In this document: piece after piece, positions 39,616 through 48,602 of the stretch
Numbering within the stretch: the first letter of the stretch is position 1
Layout: each line of letters starts with the position of its first letter
Source of the DNA: Viridibacterium curvum
Lineage (GTDB): Bacteria; Pseudomonadota; Gammaproteobacteria; Burkholderiales; Rhodocyclaceae
Reading direction: 5' to 3'
DNA: 64,000 nucleotides
Assembly (NCBI RefSeq): GCF_039544165.1
Contig: NZ_BAABLD010000008.1
Span: forward strand, 372,001 to 436,000
Notes under the pieces: model-generated
The model's input: the letters and a program-made list of their open reading frames with translations, nothing else
Databases searched by the model: none
Told to the model about the DNA's origin: nothing
Program-made: the position numbers and the translations under genes

Positions 39616-40542
39616 TCAGCCACCGGCGATGAAAGGTTTGCCCAGAGACGCCGGCAGGTTGAGCTGCAGCAGCTTGCGGTCGCGCGAGATCAGCACCAGC
39701 ACCACGATGGTGGCAATGTAGGGCACAGCCGACAGCAGTTGCGATGGCAACGCCACACCGAAGCCCTGCGCGTGCAGTTGCAGGATGGTCATGCCACCGA
39801 AGAGGTAGGCGCCGAGCATGAGGCGGCCTGGCTTCCAGGTTGCAAAGACAACCAGCGCGACAGCGATCCAGCCGCGCCCGGCCGTCATGTTCTGCACCCA
39901 CAGCGGCGTGTAGACCGTCGACAGATATCCCCCCGCGAGCCCGGCCATCGCACCACCGAACAGCACCGCGCCGTAGCGGATCGCCGTGACCGGGTAGCCG
40001 ATGGCATGGGCGCCCTCGGGGTATTCGCCGACGGCACGCAACACCAGACCCAGCTTGGTCTTTGCCAGCACCCAGGCGAGCACAGCGAAGCAGATGAAAC
40101 TGAAGTAGACCACCACATCCTGCTTGAACAGCACGGGGCCGATCACCGGGATGTCGGACAGCAGCGGAATCGCCAGCGGCTGCACGCCCGGCAGGCTGTA
40201 GCTGACGAAGCTCTGCCCGATGAAGGCCGACAGACCCACGCCGAAGATGGTCAGTGCCAGCCCCGTGGCCGCCTGGTTGGCGCCCAGCGTCAGGGTGAGA
40301 ATGGCGAACGGCAAGGCCGCGAGCGCGCCAGCAAGTGCCCCCGCCGACAGGCCGACGACGAAATTGCCATCGGTATGCACGGCAGCTGCAAACGCCGCGA
40401 TGGCGCCGATCAGCATCATGCCCTCGACGCCGAGATTCATGACGCCGGTTTTCTCGGCGACCAGCTCGCCGAGGCCGGCAAACACCAGCGGCGTGGCAGC
40501 ACCCAGTGTGCCGACGAGGATGGGGACAATGTGCTCGATCAT
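39616..40542 (-). CDS. ABC transporter permease, nucleoside/BMP type (second permease)
   Basis: A 308-residue membrane protein of the branched-chain amino acid/ribose-type permease family (BPD_transp_2), as in nucleoside importers with BMP-family binding proteins. Conserved GEKTGVMNLGVEGMMLIGA-like entry (here LVAEKTGVMNLGVEGMM near residues 27-43) and the GAANQAATGLALTIFG stretch are present. ATG 40542 overlaps the first permease gene by 4 bases. It forms a heterodimer with that permease. Confidence 0.9.
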   Translation of the reverse strand: MIEHIVPILVGTLGAATPLVFAGLGELVAEKTGVMNLGVEGMMLIGAIAAFAAAVHTDGNFVVGLSAGALAGALAALPFAILTLTLGANQAATGLALTIFGVGLSAFIGQSFVSYSLPGVQPLAIPLLSDIPVIGPVLFKQDVVVYFSFICFAVLAWVLAKTKLGLVLRAVGEYPEGAHAIGYPVTAIRYGAVLFGGAMAGLAGGYLSTVYTPLWVQNMTAGRGWIAVALVVFATWKPGRLMLGAYLFGGMTILQLHAQGFGVALPSQLLSAVPYIATIVVLVLISRDRKLLQLNLPASLGKPFIAGG

Positions 40543-41621
40543 GCGGCCGCTCCTTTGGCGAGAGTGGGCTTGCGTCGTTTGAGGCGGAAATTCACGAAGG
40601 CATCGGCACCGAGCAGGAAGCACAGCAACATGCCCTGGAACAGACCGGTGATGGCTGAAGGCAACTGCAGTGATACCTGGCCGGCATCGCCGCCGATGTA
40701 GATCATCGCCATCAGGAAGCCCGACAGCACGATACCGATGGGGTGCAGGCGCCCGACCCAGGCGACGATGATGGCCGCGTAGCCGTAACCGGGGGACAGC
40801 GACAGCGTGAGCTGACCGACAGGGCCGGCGACTTCTGCTGCACCGGCCAGACCCGCCGTCACGCCCGAGATGATCAGGCTCAGCCACACCGCGCGGCGTG
40901 CCGAGAAGCCGGCGTAGCGCGAAGCCGCTGGCGCCTGCCCACCCACCGCCAGCTCGAAGGCCGTGCGGCTGCGTGCCACGAAAACCCAGAAGATCAGCAC
41001 CGCGAGCGCCGTGATGAAAACCGAGGTATTCACGCGCAAGCCTTCGAACATCATCGAGAACAGCGCCGGGTCGCCGAACATGATGGACTGCGGGAAGTTG
41101 GAGCCACCCGGATCACGCCAGGGCACGCTGACCAGCCAGCTGAGGAACAGCGTGGCGATGTAGGTCAGCATCAGCGTCGTGAGCGTCTCTTCGGCATTGA
41201 AGTGCGTCTTGAGCCATGCCGGCAGCAGGCCCCACAAGCCACCGCCAATCGCACCGGCAAGAATCATCAGCGGCAACACCCACCAGGCGTCGATGCCGTC
41301 GCACCATATGGCGATGGCGCTCGCGAAGATTGCCCCCATGAGCAACTGGCCTTCGGCACCGATGTTGTAGATGCGTGCGCGAAAACCCAGCGCCAGGCCT
41401 TGCGCGATGAGGATCAGGGGCGAGGCCTTGAGGAACAGTTCGCTCCAGCCATTGCTGGTCTCCAGCGGCTCGATGAAGAAGACGTAGAAGGCCGTCAGCG
41501 GGCTGACACCCAGCCCCCAGAAAAGAATCGCGCCGATCAGCAGGGTCAGAACAATCGCAATGGGCGGCGCAGCCCACTGCATGACTTTGGAAGGATTGGC
41601 GCGTGGTTCGAGGATTTGCAT
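40539..41621 (-). CDS. ABC transporter permease, nucleoside/BMP type (first permease)
   Basis: A 360-residue permease with about ten helices. The first-permease marks are GLALGFRARIYNIGAEGQLLMGAI near residues 75-98 and the NAEETLTTLMLTYIA region near 141-155. It pairs with the 308-residue permease, the two-domain ATPase and the BMP protein to import nucleosides or purine bases. It is separated from the ATPase gene by 123 bases holding a palindromic repeat pair. Confidence 0.9.
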   Translation of the reverse strand: MQILEPRANPSKVMQWAAPPIAIVLTLLIGAILFWGLGVSPLTAFYVFFIEPLETSNGWSELFLKASPLILIAQGLALGFRARIYNIGAEGQLLMGAIFASAIAIWCDGIDAWWVLPLMILAGAIGGGLWGLLPAWLKTHFNAEETLTTLMLTYIATLFLSWLVSVPWRDPGGSNFPQSIMFGDPALFSMMFEGLRVNTSVFITALAVLIFWVFVARSRTAFELAVGGQAPAASRYAGFSARRAVWLSLIISGVTAGLAGAAEVAGPVGQLTLSLSPGYGYAAIIVAWVGRLHPIGIVLSGFLMAMIYIGGDAGQVSLQLPSAITGLFQGMLLCFLLGADAFVNFRLKRRKPTLAKGAAA

Positions 41622-41645
41622 GATTGCCCGTCAGGTCTTATTTGC

Positions 41646-41728
41646 CGTCATTCCCGCGAAGGCGGGAATCCAGTGTCTTACATGCGTTGCGCGAACGTCG
41701 CTGGATTCCCGCCTTCGCGGGAATGACG
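41646..41728 (+). repeat. Paired cgtcattcccgcg palindrome between ABC genes
   Basis: An 83-base element. The left arm CGTCATTCCCGCGAAGGCGG is mirrored by the right arm that ends GCGGGAATGACG. It lies in the only sizeable gap between the ATPase and permease genes. Confidence 0.92.
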
Positions 41729-41744
41729 AGCGCTATGGTCAAGT

Positions 41745-43304
41745 TCACGCAGCCTCCTTATCCTGCCCGGCTTGCGGGCCAGCCATCAACAGGCCGATGC
41801 CCTCGGCATCCGTCATGTTCTTGGGAATGGCTTTCGACAGACGCCCGCCGGCAATCACGGCAATGCGATCACTGATCTCGAACAATTCGTCCAGCTCCTC
41901 GGAAATCACCAGCACACCGACGCCACTGCGCGACAGATCAATCAGCGTCTGACGCAGGAAGGCCGACGCACCCACATCGACACCCCAGGTCGGCTGCGCA
42001 ACGATCATGACCTTCGGCGTCTGCATGATCTCGCGGCCGACAATGAACTTCTGCAGGTTGCCGCCCGACAGTGAACGCGCGACCGATTGTTCGCCATTGC
42101 AGCGCACGTCGAAACGTTCGATGCAGCGCCTGGCAAAATCGCGCGCGGCCGCAAAATCGAGCAGACCAAATTTCTTCATGCCGCTCTGGCGGTGCGCCGT
42201 GAGCATGGCGTTCCACGACAGGGGCATGTTGGGCACGGCGCCACGACCAAGGCGTTCTTCGGGCACGAAGCACAAACCGAGATCGCGTCGCTGACCGGCA
42301 TCGAGCGCACCGACGGGCTTGTCGCCCAGCAGGACCGCATCGTCGCGCACGGTGGCTTCGCCCGACAGCGCGGCCAGCAGCTCGGCCTGACCGTTGCCCG
42401 AGATGCCCGCGATGCCGACGATCTCGCCACGCGCCACAGAAAGGTTGATCTCGCTGAGCGAGACGCCGAACGGATCTTCCGAAGCCAGCGACAGGTTGCG
42501 CACCTCGAAGGCTGTGCCGACCTCCCCACTGTACTCGGCCGAGACGCAGACCGGCAGTTCGCGACCGATCATCATGCGCGCCATGCTGGCGGGGGTCTCT
42601 TCGCGCGGATTGCAGTGACCCGTCACGCGACCGCCACGCATCACGGTGGCGCTGTCGCAGAGTTCCTGGATCTCGTGCAGCTTGTGGCTGATGTAGAGAA
42701 TGGACACGCCCTCGCTGGCCAGCTGCTTGAGTGTTTCGAACAGTTTGCGCACGGCCTGCGGGGTCAGCACCGAGGTCGGCTCGTCCAGAATAAGCAGCTT
42801 GGGGTCCTGCAGCAGACAGCGCACGATCTCGACGCGCTGCCGCTCACCCACCGACAGGCTGTGCACGAGGCGCTGCGGATCAAGCGGCAGGCCGTACTTC
42901 TCCGACACCGTCTTGACGCGCACTGCGAGGGCTTCGAGATCGAAAGGCTCGTCCAGCGCCAGCGCAATGTTTTCAGTAACGTTGAGGGTCTCGAACAGCG
43001 AGAAGTGCTGGAACACCATGCCGATGCCCAACGCACGCGCCGCAGCCGGATTCGCAATGCTGATCTGGCGGCCGTTCCACTGGATCTCGCCTTCGTCGGC
43101 CTGGATCGAACCGTAGATCACCTTCATCAGCGTGCTCTTGCCCGCGCCGTTCTCACCGAGCACGGCGTGGATCTCGCCAGGCATCACCGACAGGCTCACG
43201 TCGGCATTCGCGACCACACCGGGGTAGCGTTTGGTGATGCCCGTCAGCGTCAGGCGTGGTTCGCCCGGCGGTGCCGGGTGTTCGTGTGGCGGTGGAATCA
43301 GCAT
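41745..43304 (-). CDS. ABC transporter ATP-binding protein with two ABC domains, nucleoside type
   Basis: A 519-residue tandem ATPase starting MLIPPPHEHP at 43304. Domain 1 has Walker A GENGAGKS, signature LSVGERQR and Walker B LLILDEP. Domain 2 has a degenerate Walker A (GISGNGQAE), signature LSGGNLQK and a Walker B region MIVAQPTWG. This is the standard arrangement of ribose/nucleoside importers. The start overlaps xdhC by 7 bases, which ties the transporter to xanthine dehydrogenase expression. Confidence 0.92.
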   Translation of the reverse strand: MLIPPPHEHPAPPGEPRLTLTGITKRYPGVVANADVSLSVMPGEIHAVLGENGAGKSTLMKVIYGSIQADEGEIQWNGRQISIANPAAARALGIGMVFQHFSLFETLNVTENIALALDEPFDLEALAVRVKTVSEKYGLPLDPQRLVHSLSVGERQRVEIVRCLLQDPKLLILDEPTSVLTPQAVRKLFETLKQLASEGVSILYISHKLHEIQELCDSATVMRGGRVTGHCNPREETPASMARMMIGRELPVCVSAEYSGEVGTAFEVRNLSLASEDPFGVSLSEINLSVARGEIVGIAGISGNGQAELLAALSGEATVRDDAVLLGDKPVGALDAGQRRDLGLCFVPEERLGRGAVPNMPLSWNAMLTAHRQSGMKKFGLLDFAAARDFARRCIERFDVRCNGEQSVARSLSGGNLQKFIVGREIMQTPKVMIVAQPTWGVDVGASAFLRQTLIDLSRSGVGVLVISEELDELFEISDRIAVIAGGRLSKAIPKNMTDAEGIGLLMAGPQAGQDKEAA

Positions 43305-44398
43305 GCGTGTGCAGCTCCCTGTTTGAGTTGTTCCTTCACCTGCAGGACTTGCGCCACCACGGCGATGGCGATGGCTTGCGGAGATTTGTCGGCGATGCCT
43401 GCGATGCCGATGGGGCACTGCATGCGCGCGCAGTCCAGCCCCAGCGCATTGAGTCGATGCTCGAAGCGCGCGCGCTTGGTTGCCGAACCGATCAGGCCAA
43501 ACCAGCTGAAGTCACCGCGGCGCAGGATGTGTTCACAGAGCGTGAGATCCAGCGCGTGGCTGTGTGTGAGGACGAGGAAGAAACTGCCCGCCGGCGCGCT
43601 GGCGACCGCCTCTTCGGGCGCGTCGGTCGAGAGGCATTCCACATTGGCGGGTGGTGTGCCGAACTGGTCGTCGCGCGGGTCCACCCAACGGATCCGGGTG
43701 TCGAGTGTGGCGAGCAGGCGCGCGATGGCGGCACCGACGTGGCCGGCGCCGAAGACGGTGATGGGGAGGGTGTTGGAGGCGATGGTTTGGGTGAAGTGCC
43801 AGGTCGAAGACGTGACACTCATGGAACGTGCTTCACCCTTTGCGCCATCCCCCCTCTCCCGGCTCTTCGAGCCACCCTCTCCCTCAGGGTGAGGGAACGG
43901 CAACGTGTCGGCCCGCTGACTGCGGTGCCCTCTCCCTGAGGGAGAGGGGGAAAGCTGCAACTGACAACCCGACTCCGCATTCCGCTCCAATCCATCCGCA
44001 CAACACCAGACGGACCCTGCATCACAAGAGCTAAGCGTTCGCCGAAAGCTCTCCCCCGCTTCGAGCTGCAGCGCACGCGCCAACCACTCCACACGCGCAG
44101 CTTGGCTAATCCGCTCAAACACCAGCCACACCACACCACCGCAGCACTGCCCCAGGCTCGCACCAAGCGACAGGCGCTGCATCGCAGGCAACGCCACAGG
44201 CTGCAGCAACATCGCGCGTGCCTGCGCCATGGCCTCCCATTCAAGGTGGCCACCCCCAATCGTGTCGACCGTTGCATCGAGGGTGACCAGCATGCTCGCG
44301 CCCGCTTCACGCGGCACCGAGCCCTGCGTGCGCGCCACTGTCACCAGTACCGCGTCCTCGTGTGTCAGCACATCGGGAAGCGCGCGCCACCAGTTCAT
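43298..44398 (-). CDS. xdhC: Xanthine dehydrogenase accessory protein XdhC
   Basis: A 366-residue XdhC that inserts and sulfurates the molybdenum cofactor. The N-terminal XdhC-CoxI domain has GSVPREAGASMLV near residues 27-39 and the conserved LGQCCGG near 83-89; the C-terminal Rossmann-like domain has VFGAGHVGAAIARLL near 215-229 and the FSWFGLIGSATKRARF motif. Residues about 147-184, between the two domains, are translated from a palindromic repeat (see 43849-43953). It starts 90 bases after the xdhB stop. Confidence 0.92.
   Translation of the reverse strand: MNWWRALPDVLTHEDAVLVTVARTQGSVPREAGASMLVTLDATVDTIGGGHLEWEAMAQARAMLLQPVALPAMQRLSLGASLGQCCGGVVWLVFERISQAARVEWLARALQLEAGESFRRTLSSCDAGSVWCCADGLERNAESGCQLQLSPSPSGRGHRSQRADTLPFPHPEGEGGSKSRERGDGAKGEARSMSVTSSTWHFTQTIASNTLPITVFGAGHVGAAIARLLATLDTRIRWVDPRDDQFGTPPANVECLSTDAPEEAVASAPAGSFFLVLTHSHALDLTLCEHILRRGDFSWFGLIGSATKRARFEHRLNALGLDCARMQCPIGIAGIADKSPQAIAIAVVAQVLQVKEQLKQGAAHAC
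43849..43953 (+). repeat. ccctctccc/gggagaggg palindromic repeat, in frame inside xdhC
   Basis: Inverted arms CCCCTCTCCCGGCTCTTCGAGCC and CCCTCTCCCTGAGGGAGAGG with a central CCCTCTCCCTCAGGGTGAGGG. Open on the minus strand as FPHPEGEGGSKSRERGDG, between the two XdhC domains. Confidence 0.88.
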
Positions 44399-44488
44399 GC
44401 ATGCCCCTCGGGCGCGCAGGTTGGGTTGAGCGAACGCGAAGCCCGACAACAGGGCATGGCGTTGGGCTTCAATATGTTCAGCACCAAC

Positions 44489-46885
44489 CTACGCATCGAG
44501 ACCCCCGATGGCACGCAGCACCGCTTCCGCCGTCGCGGGCGCCTGCAGCGGCGCGGGTTTGCCGATGGCCGCCGAGCAGGCATCACGCAACGCGAAGAAC
44601 ACCGCGAAAGCCAGCATCAGCGGCGGCTCGCCAACCGCCTTGGATTTGTGGATGGTGTCTTCGACGTTGGCGTTGTCGAACAGCTTCACGTTGAACACCG
44701 GCGGGACGTCACTCGCGGCGGGAATCTTGTAGGTCGAGGGCGCATGCGTCATGTTGCGGCCACGCTGTGCGCCACTGGGCCGGAACCACAATTCTTCGGT
44801 CGTGAGCCAGCCCATGCCCTGGATGAAGCCGCCTTCGATCTGGCCGATATCGAGCGCAGGGTTCAGGGACTTGCCGACGTCGTGCAGGATGTCGACGCGC
44901 AGTACTTTCGATTCGCCCGTCAGCGTGTCGATGGCGACTTCGGCACAAGCGGCGCCATAGGCGTAATAGAAGAACGGCCGGCCCTGCATCGCATCCTTGT
45001 TCCAGTGGATCTTGGGCGTCGAGTAGAAGCCGGAGTCCCACAACTGCAGGCGTGCGCGATAGGCCGCGATGGCCAGATCGGCGAAAGACATGCTGTGGCT
45101 GCCGCCGCGCACCTCGCCATCGGCGAAGCTCACGGCATCTGCGCTCAGACCGTGCTGTGTGGCGAAGAACGCTGCGAGCCGCGTCTTGATCTTGAGCGCA
45201 GCGGCCTGCGCCGCCTTGCCGTTGAGGTCGGCCCCACTCGATGCCGCCGTCGCCGAAGTGTTGGGTACACGGCTGGTGTCGGTCGCGGCGAGGCGTACGG
45301 CACTCGCCGGCAGGCCCAGCTCGTGCGCGACGACCTGGCGGATCTTGGTGTAGAGCCCCTGCCCCATCTCCGTGCCGCCATGCGACACCAGCACCGTGCC
45401 ATCGGCATACACATGCACGACGGAACCGGCCTGGTTGTAGAGGGTGGCGTTGAACGAGATGCCGAACTTGAGCGGCGTCAGCGCGAGGCCGCGCTTGATC
45501 ACCGGGCTGCTGGCGTTGAAAGCCGCGATCGCAGCGCGGCGCGCGGCGTAATCACTGGTGCGGGCGAGTTCGTCGATCAAGGCGGGCGCGACGTTGTCCT
45601 CGACCTTGGCGCCATAGGGCGTGGTGTTTCTTTCCCCTCTCCCGCCTGCGGGAGAGGGGGCAGGGGAGAGGGTATCGTCGTGCATGCCCCCCTCTCCCCC
45701 TGCCCCTCTCCCCGCTGGGGCGAGGGGAGAGTTCATTGGCATCGGATCGTACAGATTGCGAAAACGCACATCGAGCGGATCGAGACCCAACTCGCGCGCA
45801 ATGTCATCGATGATGTACTCGATGGCGAACATGCCCTGCGGGCCGCCAAAGCCGCGAAAGGCCGTGTTCGAAACCGTGTTGGTGCGACAGCGCAGGCTCT
45901 TCACCGTGACGGCATCAAGGTAGTAGCAGTTGTCGATGTGGCACAGGGCGCGGTCGTTCACAGGGCCCGAAAGGTCTGCCGAGAAACCGCAGCGCGAAGC
46001 CATGGTGACGGCGAGGCCGAGAATGCGGCCGCTGTCGTCGAAACCGACATCCCAGTCGAAAGCAAAGTCGTGGCGCTTGCCCGTCAGCGTCATGTCGTCG
46101 TCGCGGTCAAGGCGCAGTTTGACCGGGCGGCCCGTCTTCCAGGCGCCCAAGGCAGCTGCGCAGGCGATCTGCGCGGACTGCGATTCCTTGCCGCCGAAGC
46201 CGCCGCCCATGCGGCGACATTCGACGCTGACCTGGTGACTGGTCCAGTGCAGCATGTGGGCCACGGCGTGCTGCATCTCGGTCGGGTGCTGGGTCGAGCT
46301 GAACACGTGCATCGTGTCCTGCTCGCCGGGGCGTGCGTAGGCAATCTGGCCTTCGAGATAGAAGTGCTCCTGCCCGCCGTGCCGGGCCGTGCCCTGCAGG
46401 CGATGCGGGGCAGCCGCGAGGGCGGCCTGCGCGTCGTTGCGCGTCATGGTGACAGGTGGCAGCACCCAGGATTCAGCGGCCACGGCTTCGGCAATGTCCA
46501 GCAGCGCCGGCAGGGCCTCGTATTCGATGACGGCCTTGCGCGCGGCACGACGTGCGGCTTCGTGCGTCTCGGCCAGCACGACGAAGATCGGCTGGCCGTA
46601 GAACAGCACGAGACCATCGGCGAGGATGGGATCATCGTGGATGATGGGGCCGCAATCGTTGAGGCCCGGAATGTCCTTCGCGGTGAGCACGGCTGCCACA
46701 CCAGGCGCGCGCAGCACAGGGGCAAGATCAAGCTTCGTGATGCGCCCGTGCGCAATCGTCGACAGACCGAAAGCCGCGTGCAGCGTGCCGGCCAGCTCGG
46801 GCAGATCATCGATGTACTGCGCGGCGCCTGACACATGCAGCGTGGCGCTCTCGTGTGCGAGGGACTGGCCGACGACCTGGCTCAT
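44489..46885 (-). CDS. xdhB: Xanthine dehydrogenase molybdopterin-binding subunit
   Basis: A 798-residue large subunit. It has the GxAQYIDDLPELAGTLHAA entry, the moco-binding QEHFYLEGQIA (Gln and Glu near residues 189-197), GGGFGGKE near 243-250, TAFRGFGGPQG, and the GGTEMGQGLYTK and catalytic Glu stretch VGEPPLML near the C-terminus. It oxidises hypoxanthine and xanthine to urate. Residues about 383-418 are repeat-derived. Start ATG 46885 overlaps xdhA by 4 bases. Confidence 0.95.
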   Translation of the reverse strand: MSQVVGQSLAHESATLHVSGAAQYIDDLPELAGTLHAAFGLSTIAHGRITKLDLAPVLRAPGVAAVLTAKDIPGLNDCGPIIHDDPILADGLVLFYGQPIFVVLAETHEAARRAARKAVIEYEALPALLDIAEAVAAESWVLPPVTMTRNDAQAALAAAPHRLQGTARHGGQEHFYLEGQIAYARPGEQDTMHVFSSTQHPTEMQHAVAHMLHWTSHQVSVECRRMGGGFGGKESQSAQIACAAALGAWKTGRPVKLRLDRDDDMTLTGKRHDFAFDWDVGFDDSGRILGLAVTMASRCGFSADLSGPVNDRALCHIDNCYYLDAVTVKSLRCRTNTVSNTAFRGFGGPQGMFAIEYIIDDIARELGLDPLDVRFRNLYDPMPMNSPLAPAGRGAGGEGGMHDDTLSPAPSPAGGRGERNTTPYGAKVEDNVAPALIDELARTSDYAARRAAIAAFNASSPVIKRGLALTPLKFGISFNATLYNQAGSVVHVYADGTVLVSHGGTEMGQGLYTKIRQVVAHELGLPASAVRLAATDTSRVPNTSATAASSGADLNGKAAQAAALKIKTRLAAFFATQHGLSADAVSFADGEVRGGSHSMSFADLAIAAYRARLQLWDSGFYSTPKIHWNKDAMQGRPFFYYAYGAACAEVAIDTLTGESKVLRVDILHDVGKSLNPALDIGQIEGGFIQGMGWLTTEELWFRPSGAQRGRNMTHAPSTYKIPAASDVPPVFNVKLFDNANVEDTIHKSKAVGEPPLMLAFAVFFALRDACSAAIGKPAPLQAPATAEAVLRAIGGLDA
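45634..45730 (+). repeat. ccctctccc/gggagaggg palindromic repeat, in frame inside xdhB
   Basis: Arms CCCCTCTCCCGCCTGCGGGAGAGG and CCCCTCTCCCCGCTGGGGCGAGGGG. Open on the minus strand as SPLAPAGRGAGGEGG and SPAPSPAGGRGER, in a loop before the KVEDN stretch. Confidence 0.88.
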
Positions 46886-48345
46886 GCCGACACCTCCGCA
46901 AGAGAAACCGCCGAACCGGCGTGTTCCAGCCACAGCCGCCACAACAGATTCTGCGCGACCTGCATGCGGTAGCCCGCCGTCGCGCGCATGTCGTCGAGCG
47001 GCTGGTAGTCCTGCGCCAGCGCCGTCATGGCCGCTCGGATGCTGGTCTCGCTGAGCGGCTGGCCCTGCAGGGCCGCTTCGGCCAATGCGGCGCGCCTGGG
47101 CGTTGCCGCCATGCCGCCGAAGGCAATGCGCGCCTGCGTCACCACGCCAGCGTCGAGACGCAGGGCGAAGGCGGCACACACGGCAGAGATGTCCTGATCG
47201 GCGCGCTTCGAAATCTTCCAGGTGCGGAACAGCACCTCTTCGCGACGCCGCGGCACACGCAGGGCGCGCACGAACTCACCCGGCTCGCGCGCGGTCTTCT
47301 GGTACGCGAGATAGAAGTCTTCGAGCGCCATCTCACGGATGCTTGCGCCCTTTTGCAACACGATACGCGTACCCAGGGCAATGAGCGCAGGCATCGAGTC
47401 CCCAATGGGCGAACCATTTGCCACGTTGCCGCCCAGGGTGCCGGCGTTGCGTACCGGCACGCTGGCAAAGCGTCGCGCGAGATCAGTCCATTGCGCGTCC
47501 TCCGCACACAGTGCAGCGAAAGCATCGGTCAGCGTAGCACCCGCGCCTATCTCGATTGCATCTGCCGCGACAGTGATGCGCTTGAGTTCGTCGACCGCCC
47601 CGATGTAGAGGATGTCGCCGAGATCGCGCAGCTGCTTGGTGACCCACAAGCCCACATCGGTGGACCCGGCGAGGATGCGAGCCTCGGGGTGCGTCTCGCA
47701 CAGCACGGCCAGCGCTTCGATGCTGCGCGGTGCGAAGAAGCGCTGACCGGCGTGTTCGTATTCCAGCGCGGTCATCGCGGCCAAGGTGTCGAGCACCGCA
47801 CGCAGCGGCGCGCGGTCCAGCTTCTGCGCGGGCGCTTCCCACGCCGCACACGCGGCATCGACGATCGGGCGATAACCGGTGCAGCGGCAGAGATTGCCTG
47901 ACAGACAGTCATTCACTTCATCACGCGAAGGCACTCCGCCACCTGTGGCCTGTCTTGTGTCGTACTGCGCCCACATCGACATGACAAACCCCGGCGTACA
48001 GAAACCGCACTGCGAACCATGGCAATCGACCATGGCCTGCTGTAGCGGGTGCAGGGCATCGCCGTTGGCAAGGTCTTCGACTGTGAACAATGCCTTGCCG
48101 TCCAGCGTGGGCAGGAACTGTATGCAGCTGTTGACGGCCTCGAGCCGCACGCCACCCGGGGCCGCATCGTCGCGCGAGCCGACTACGACTGTGCAGGCAC
48201 CGCAGTCGCCTTCGCCGCAACCTTCCTTGCTGCCGCAAGCGTGCTGGTCTTCACGCAGCCATTGCAGCACCGTGCGTTGCGGCGAGACCTGGCTGACCGG
48301 CACGAGCTGACCACGAAACCAGAATTGAATGGGGCGTTGGCTCAT
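46882..48345 (-). CDS. xdhA: Xanthine dehydrogenase small subunit (2Fe-2S and FAD domains)
   Basis: A 487-residue fused small subunit. The first [2Fe-2S] cluster is bound by Cys43, Cys48, Cys51 and Cys74; the second by Cys113, Cys116, Cys153 and Cys155. The FAD domain has GSTDVGLWVTKQLR near residues 225-238 and the RNAGTLGGNVANGSPIGD motif. Electrons pass from the Mo site to FAD and NAD+. ATG 48345 is chosen; a longer frame only translates the repeat upstream. Confidence 0.95.
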   Translation of the reverse strand: MSQRPIQFWFRGQLVPVSQVSPQRTVLQWLREDQHACGSKEGCGEGDCGACTVVVGSRDDAAPGGVRLEAVNSCIQFLPTLDGKALFTVEDLANGDALHPLQQAMVDCHGSQCGFCTPGFVMSMWAQYDTRQATGGGVPSRDEVNDCLSGNLCRCTGYRPIVDAACAAWEAPAQKLDRAPLRAVLDTLAAMTALEYEHAGQRFFAPRSIEALAVLCETHPEARILAGSTDVGLWVTKQLRDLGDILYIGAVDELKRITVAADAIEIGAGATLTDAFAALCAEDAQWTDLARRFASVPVRNAGTLGGNVANGSPIGDSMPALIALGTRIVLQKGASIREMALEDFYLAYQKTAREPGEFVRALRVPRRREEVLFRTWKISKRADQDISAVCAAFALRLDAGVVTQARIAFGGMAATPRRAALAEAALQGQPLSETSIRAAMTALAQDYQPLDDMRATAGYRMQVAQNLLWRLWLEHAGSAVSLAEVSA

Positions 48346-48460
48346 CGTCGTCCTGCGCGTTTGAGATGAAGAGAGGCTAGCACGCGACGTGCCGGCTGAT
48401 CGCGGAAGCGGGTGATACTGGGTATGCCGCGACGGGAGATGTGGGCGAGTGTTGCAGCGC

Positions 48461-48582
48461 TCTCCCTCTCCCGCCCCTGATGGGGCACCCTCATCCCGAG
48501 GGAGAGGGCACTGCAATGCGCCAGCCCGATTGAGGCTGTTCCCTCCCCCTGACGGGGAGGGTGGCCATCAGGATGAGGGGAA
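48461..48582 (+). repeat. ccctctccc/gggagaggg palindromic repeat between xdhA and the deaminase gene
   Basis: About 120 bases with hairpins CCGCCCCTGATGGGGCACC, CCCGAGGGAGAGGG and CCCTCCCCCTGACGGGGAGGG. It fills most of the 257-base gap; no other gene seen there. Confidence 0.82.
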
Positions 48583-48602
48583 AATCGCCAAACTCAAACC
48601 CC

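Noticed and set aside
42087..43892. A 601-codon plus-strand frame
   Set aside because: Antisense to the ABC ATPase and xdhC, both of which have full motif sets; no ribosome-binding site or recognisable domain.
44102..46831. A 909-codon open frame on the plus strand
   Set aside because: It is antisense to xdhB and xdhC, which carry all expected motifs. Its translation is Arg/His-rich and without family features, as expected of GC-rich shadow frames.
48346..48516. Longer start for xdhA at 48516
   Set aside because: The extra 57 residues only translate the palindromic repeat and intergenic DNA, and the family starts at the Met of 48345.
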